Of a stretch of 64,000 bases of DNA, positions 63,458 to 64,000 are shown piece by piece. The notes below the pieces were generated by a model. The model did no database searches and had not been told where the DNA came from. It saw only the letters and a list, made by a program, of their open reading frames with translations. Origin of the DNA: CAIWHR01 sp963779805 (GTDB lineage Bacteria; Pseudomonadota; Gammaproteobacteria; Burkholderiales; Casimicrobiaceae); NCBI GenBank assembly GCA_963779805.1, contig CAVZZN010000012.1, positions 1-64,000 on the forward strand, read 5' to 3'. The position numbers and the translations under genes are program-made. The first letter of the stretch is position 1; every line of letters begins with the position of its first letter.

Positions 63458-64000
63458 GTTGGACGAGGCTGCGAAAGAGCCGAGCGACGCCGACGCCGAG
63501 CACTTCGGCGTCATCCTAGAGCGCTCCGACGAGCTGCGACAAGCCATCTTCGCCGCTCTCGGCGACTCAGGCTTTGATCCCTCGCCGCGGGGCCAGGCGT
63601 CGTTTGCGTTGTGCGGCGTGTCCATGGAGCACGGCTTGGCGATCCGATTGTTACTTGCTTCGGGGCTGGCAACCACCGCCATCAGCCTCATGCGGCTTCA
63701 GTTCGAGTCTGTCGTGAGGGCGATGTGGACGCTCTACGCGGCCAGCGATCTCGCCATTGCCAAGCTGACGGCACCGTTGAATTCGAACAGCGAACACGCG
63801 GCCAAGAACTTGCCGACTGCGAATGTGATGATTGGCGACATCGGCAAGGTGGTTGGAACATCGGCGCCGCCGCAAGCGCACCAAATGCTGGTCCAATTTC
63901 GGGATGTGCAAATGAAGGCGCTAAATTCATTTGTCCACGCCGGGATTCACCCACTGCAGCGCCATACCGAGGGCTATCCGCTGCGCATGATTCTGCAAGT
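63450..64000 (+). CDS. DUF6988-like protein, 3' end beyond window
   Basis: A GTG at 63450 opens a frame that runs without stop to the last base (184 residues visible). The helical sequence (HFGVILERSDELRQAIFAAL, then SMEHGLAIRLLLASGLATTA, RLQFESVVRAMWTLYAASD and ALNSFVHAGIHPLQRH) resembles the DUF6988 family of small proteins. The overlap with the DUF4062 stop implies coupled translation. Function unknown; pairing with DUF4062 suggests a two-component module. Confidence 0.6.
   Translation, partial: MAELDEAAKEPSDADAEHFGVILERSDELRQAIFAALGDSGFDPSPRGQASFALCGVSMEHGLAIRLLLASGLATTAISLMRLQFESVVRAMWTLYAASDLAIAKLTAPLNSNSEHAAKNLPTANVMIGDIGKVVGTSAPPQAHQMLVQFRDVQMKALNSFVHAGIHPLQRHTEGYPLRMILQ

Overview
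The window is GC-rich DNA from a betaproteobacterium, most likely of the order Burkholderiales. This rests on gene content and order: divergent mreBCD-mrdAB and gatCAB, metX-metW-ampG, gshB followed by a soluble EIIA, HPr and enzyme I without any sugar permease, a Bug-type solute receptor, and an HprK-related kinase cassette. No rRNA or species marker is present, so nothing finer is claimed.

Layout. 1-4.4 kb: surface-glycan genes (GNAT and OafA-type acyltransferases, methyltransferase, DegT sugar aminotransferase, WbqC). 4.4-7.0 kb: small genes and tRNA-Lys(CTT). 7.0-9.2 kb: an IS21-like end remnant, a glycosyltransferase and a secreted protein. 9.4-14.3 kb: a catabolic cluster (class II aldolase, Bug receptor, two-subunit Rieske oxygenase, amidohydrolase). 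14.7-20.3 kb: panB, two glycoside hydrolases, tRNA-Lys(TTT). 20.6-28.5 kb: radical SAM protein, DUF1178, YeeE/YedE transporter, mutY, cpoB-pal-tolB, rlpA. 28.6-36.5 kb: DUF488, a KAS III-like enzyme and the rod-shape operon. 36.8-45.9 kb: gatCAB, ettA, an exonuclease III and an ABC-F protein. 45.9-49.1 kb: ampG, metW and metX behind a SAM-II-like riboswitch with a terminator. 49.2-52.9 kb: ptsI, ptsH, EIIA, gshB. 53-56.6 kb: psiF-like gene and a sigma-54-preceded cassette (Tat-exported protein, HprK-related kinase, nucleotidyltransferase).

From about 56.6 kb the sequence changes: lower GC, different codon use and accessory genes. It holds a TnsD-like protein, an XRE regulator and a second TniQ-like protein in one orientation, directly followed by tRNA-Ser(GGA). 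Beyond the tRNA lie an island-type HTH protein, an HTH/GIY-YIG nuclease, a DUF4062 protein and an overlapping DUF6988-like gene cut by the window end. No tnsA, tnsB or tnsC transposase gene is visible. This block and the sigma-54/HprK-related cassette are the best candidates for undescribed biology.

Quality warning. About eighteen reading-frame breaks interrupt otherwise well-conserved genes, including essential ones (mreB, gatC, mrdA). Those inspected closely fit single-base insertions. They are far more likely sequencing or assembly errors than pseudogenes, so broken genes are annotated as single loci. A family of palindromic intergenic repeats built on GTTACTC-N-GAGTAA occurs four times at gene ends.
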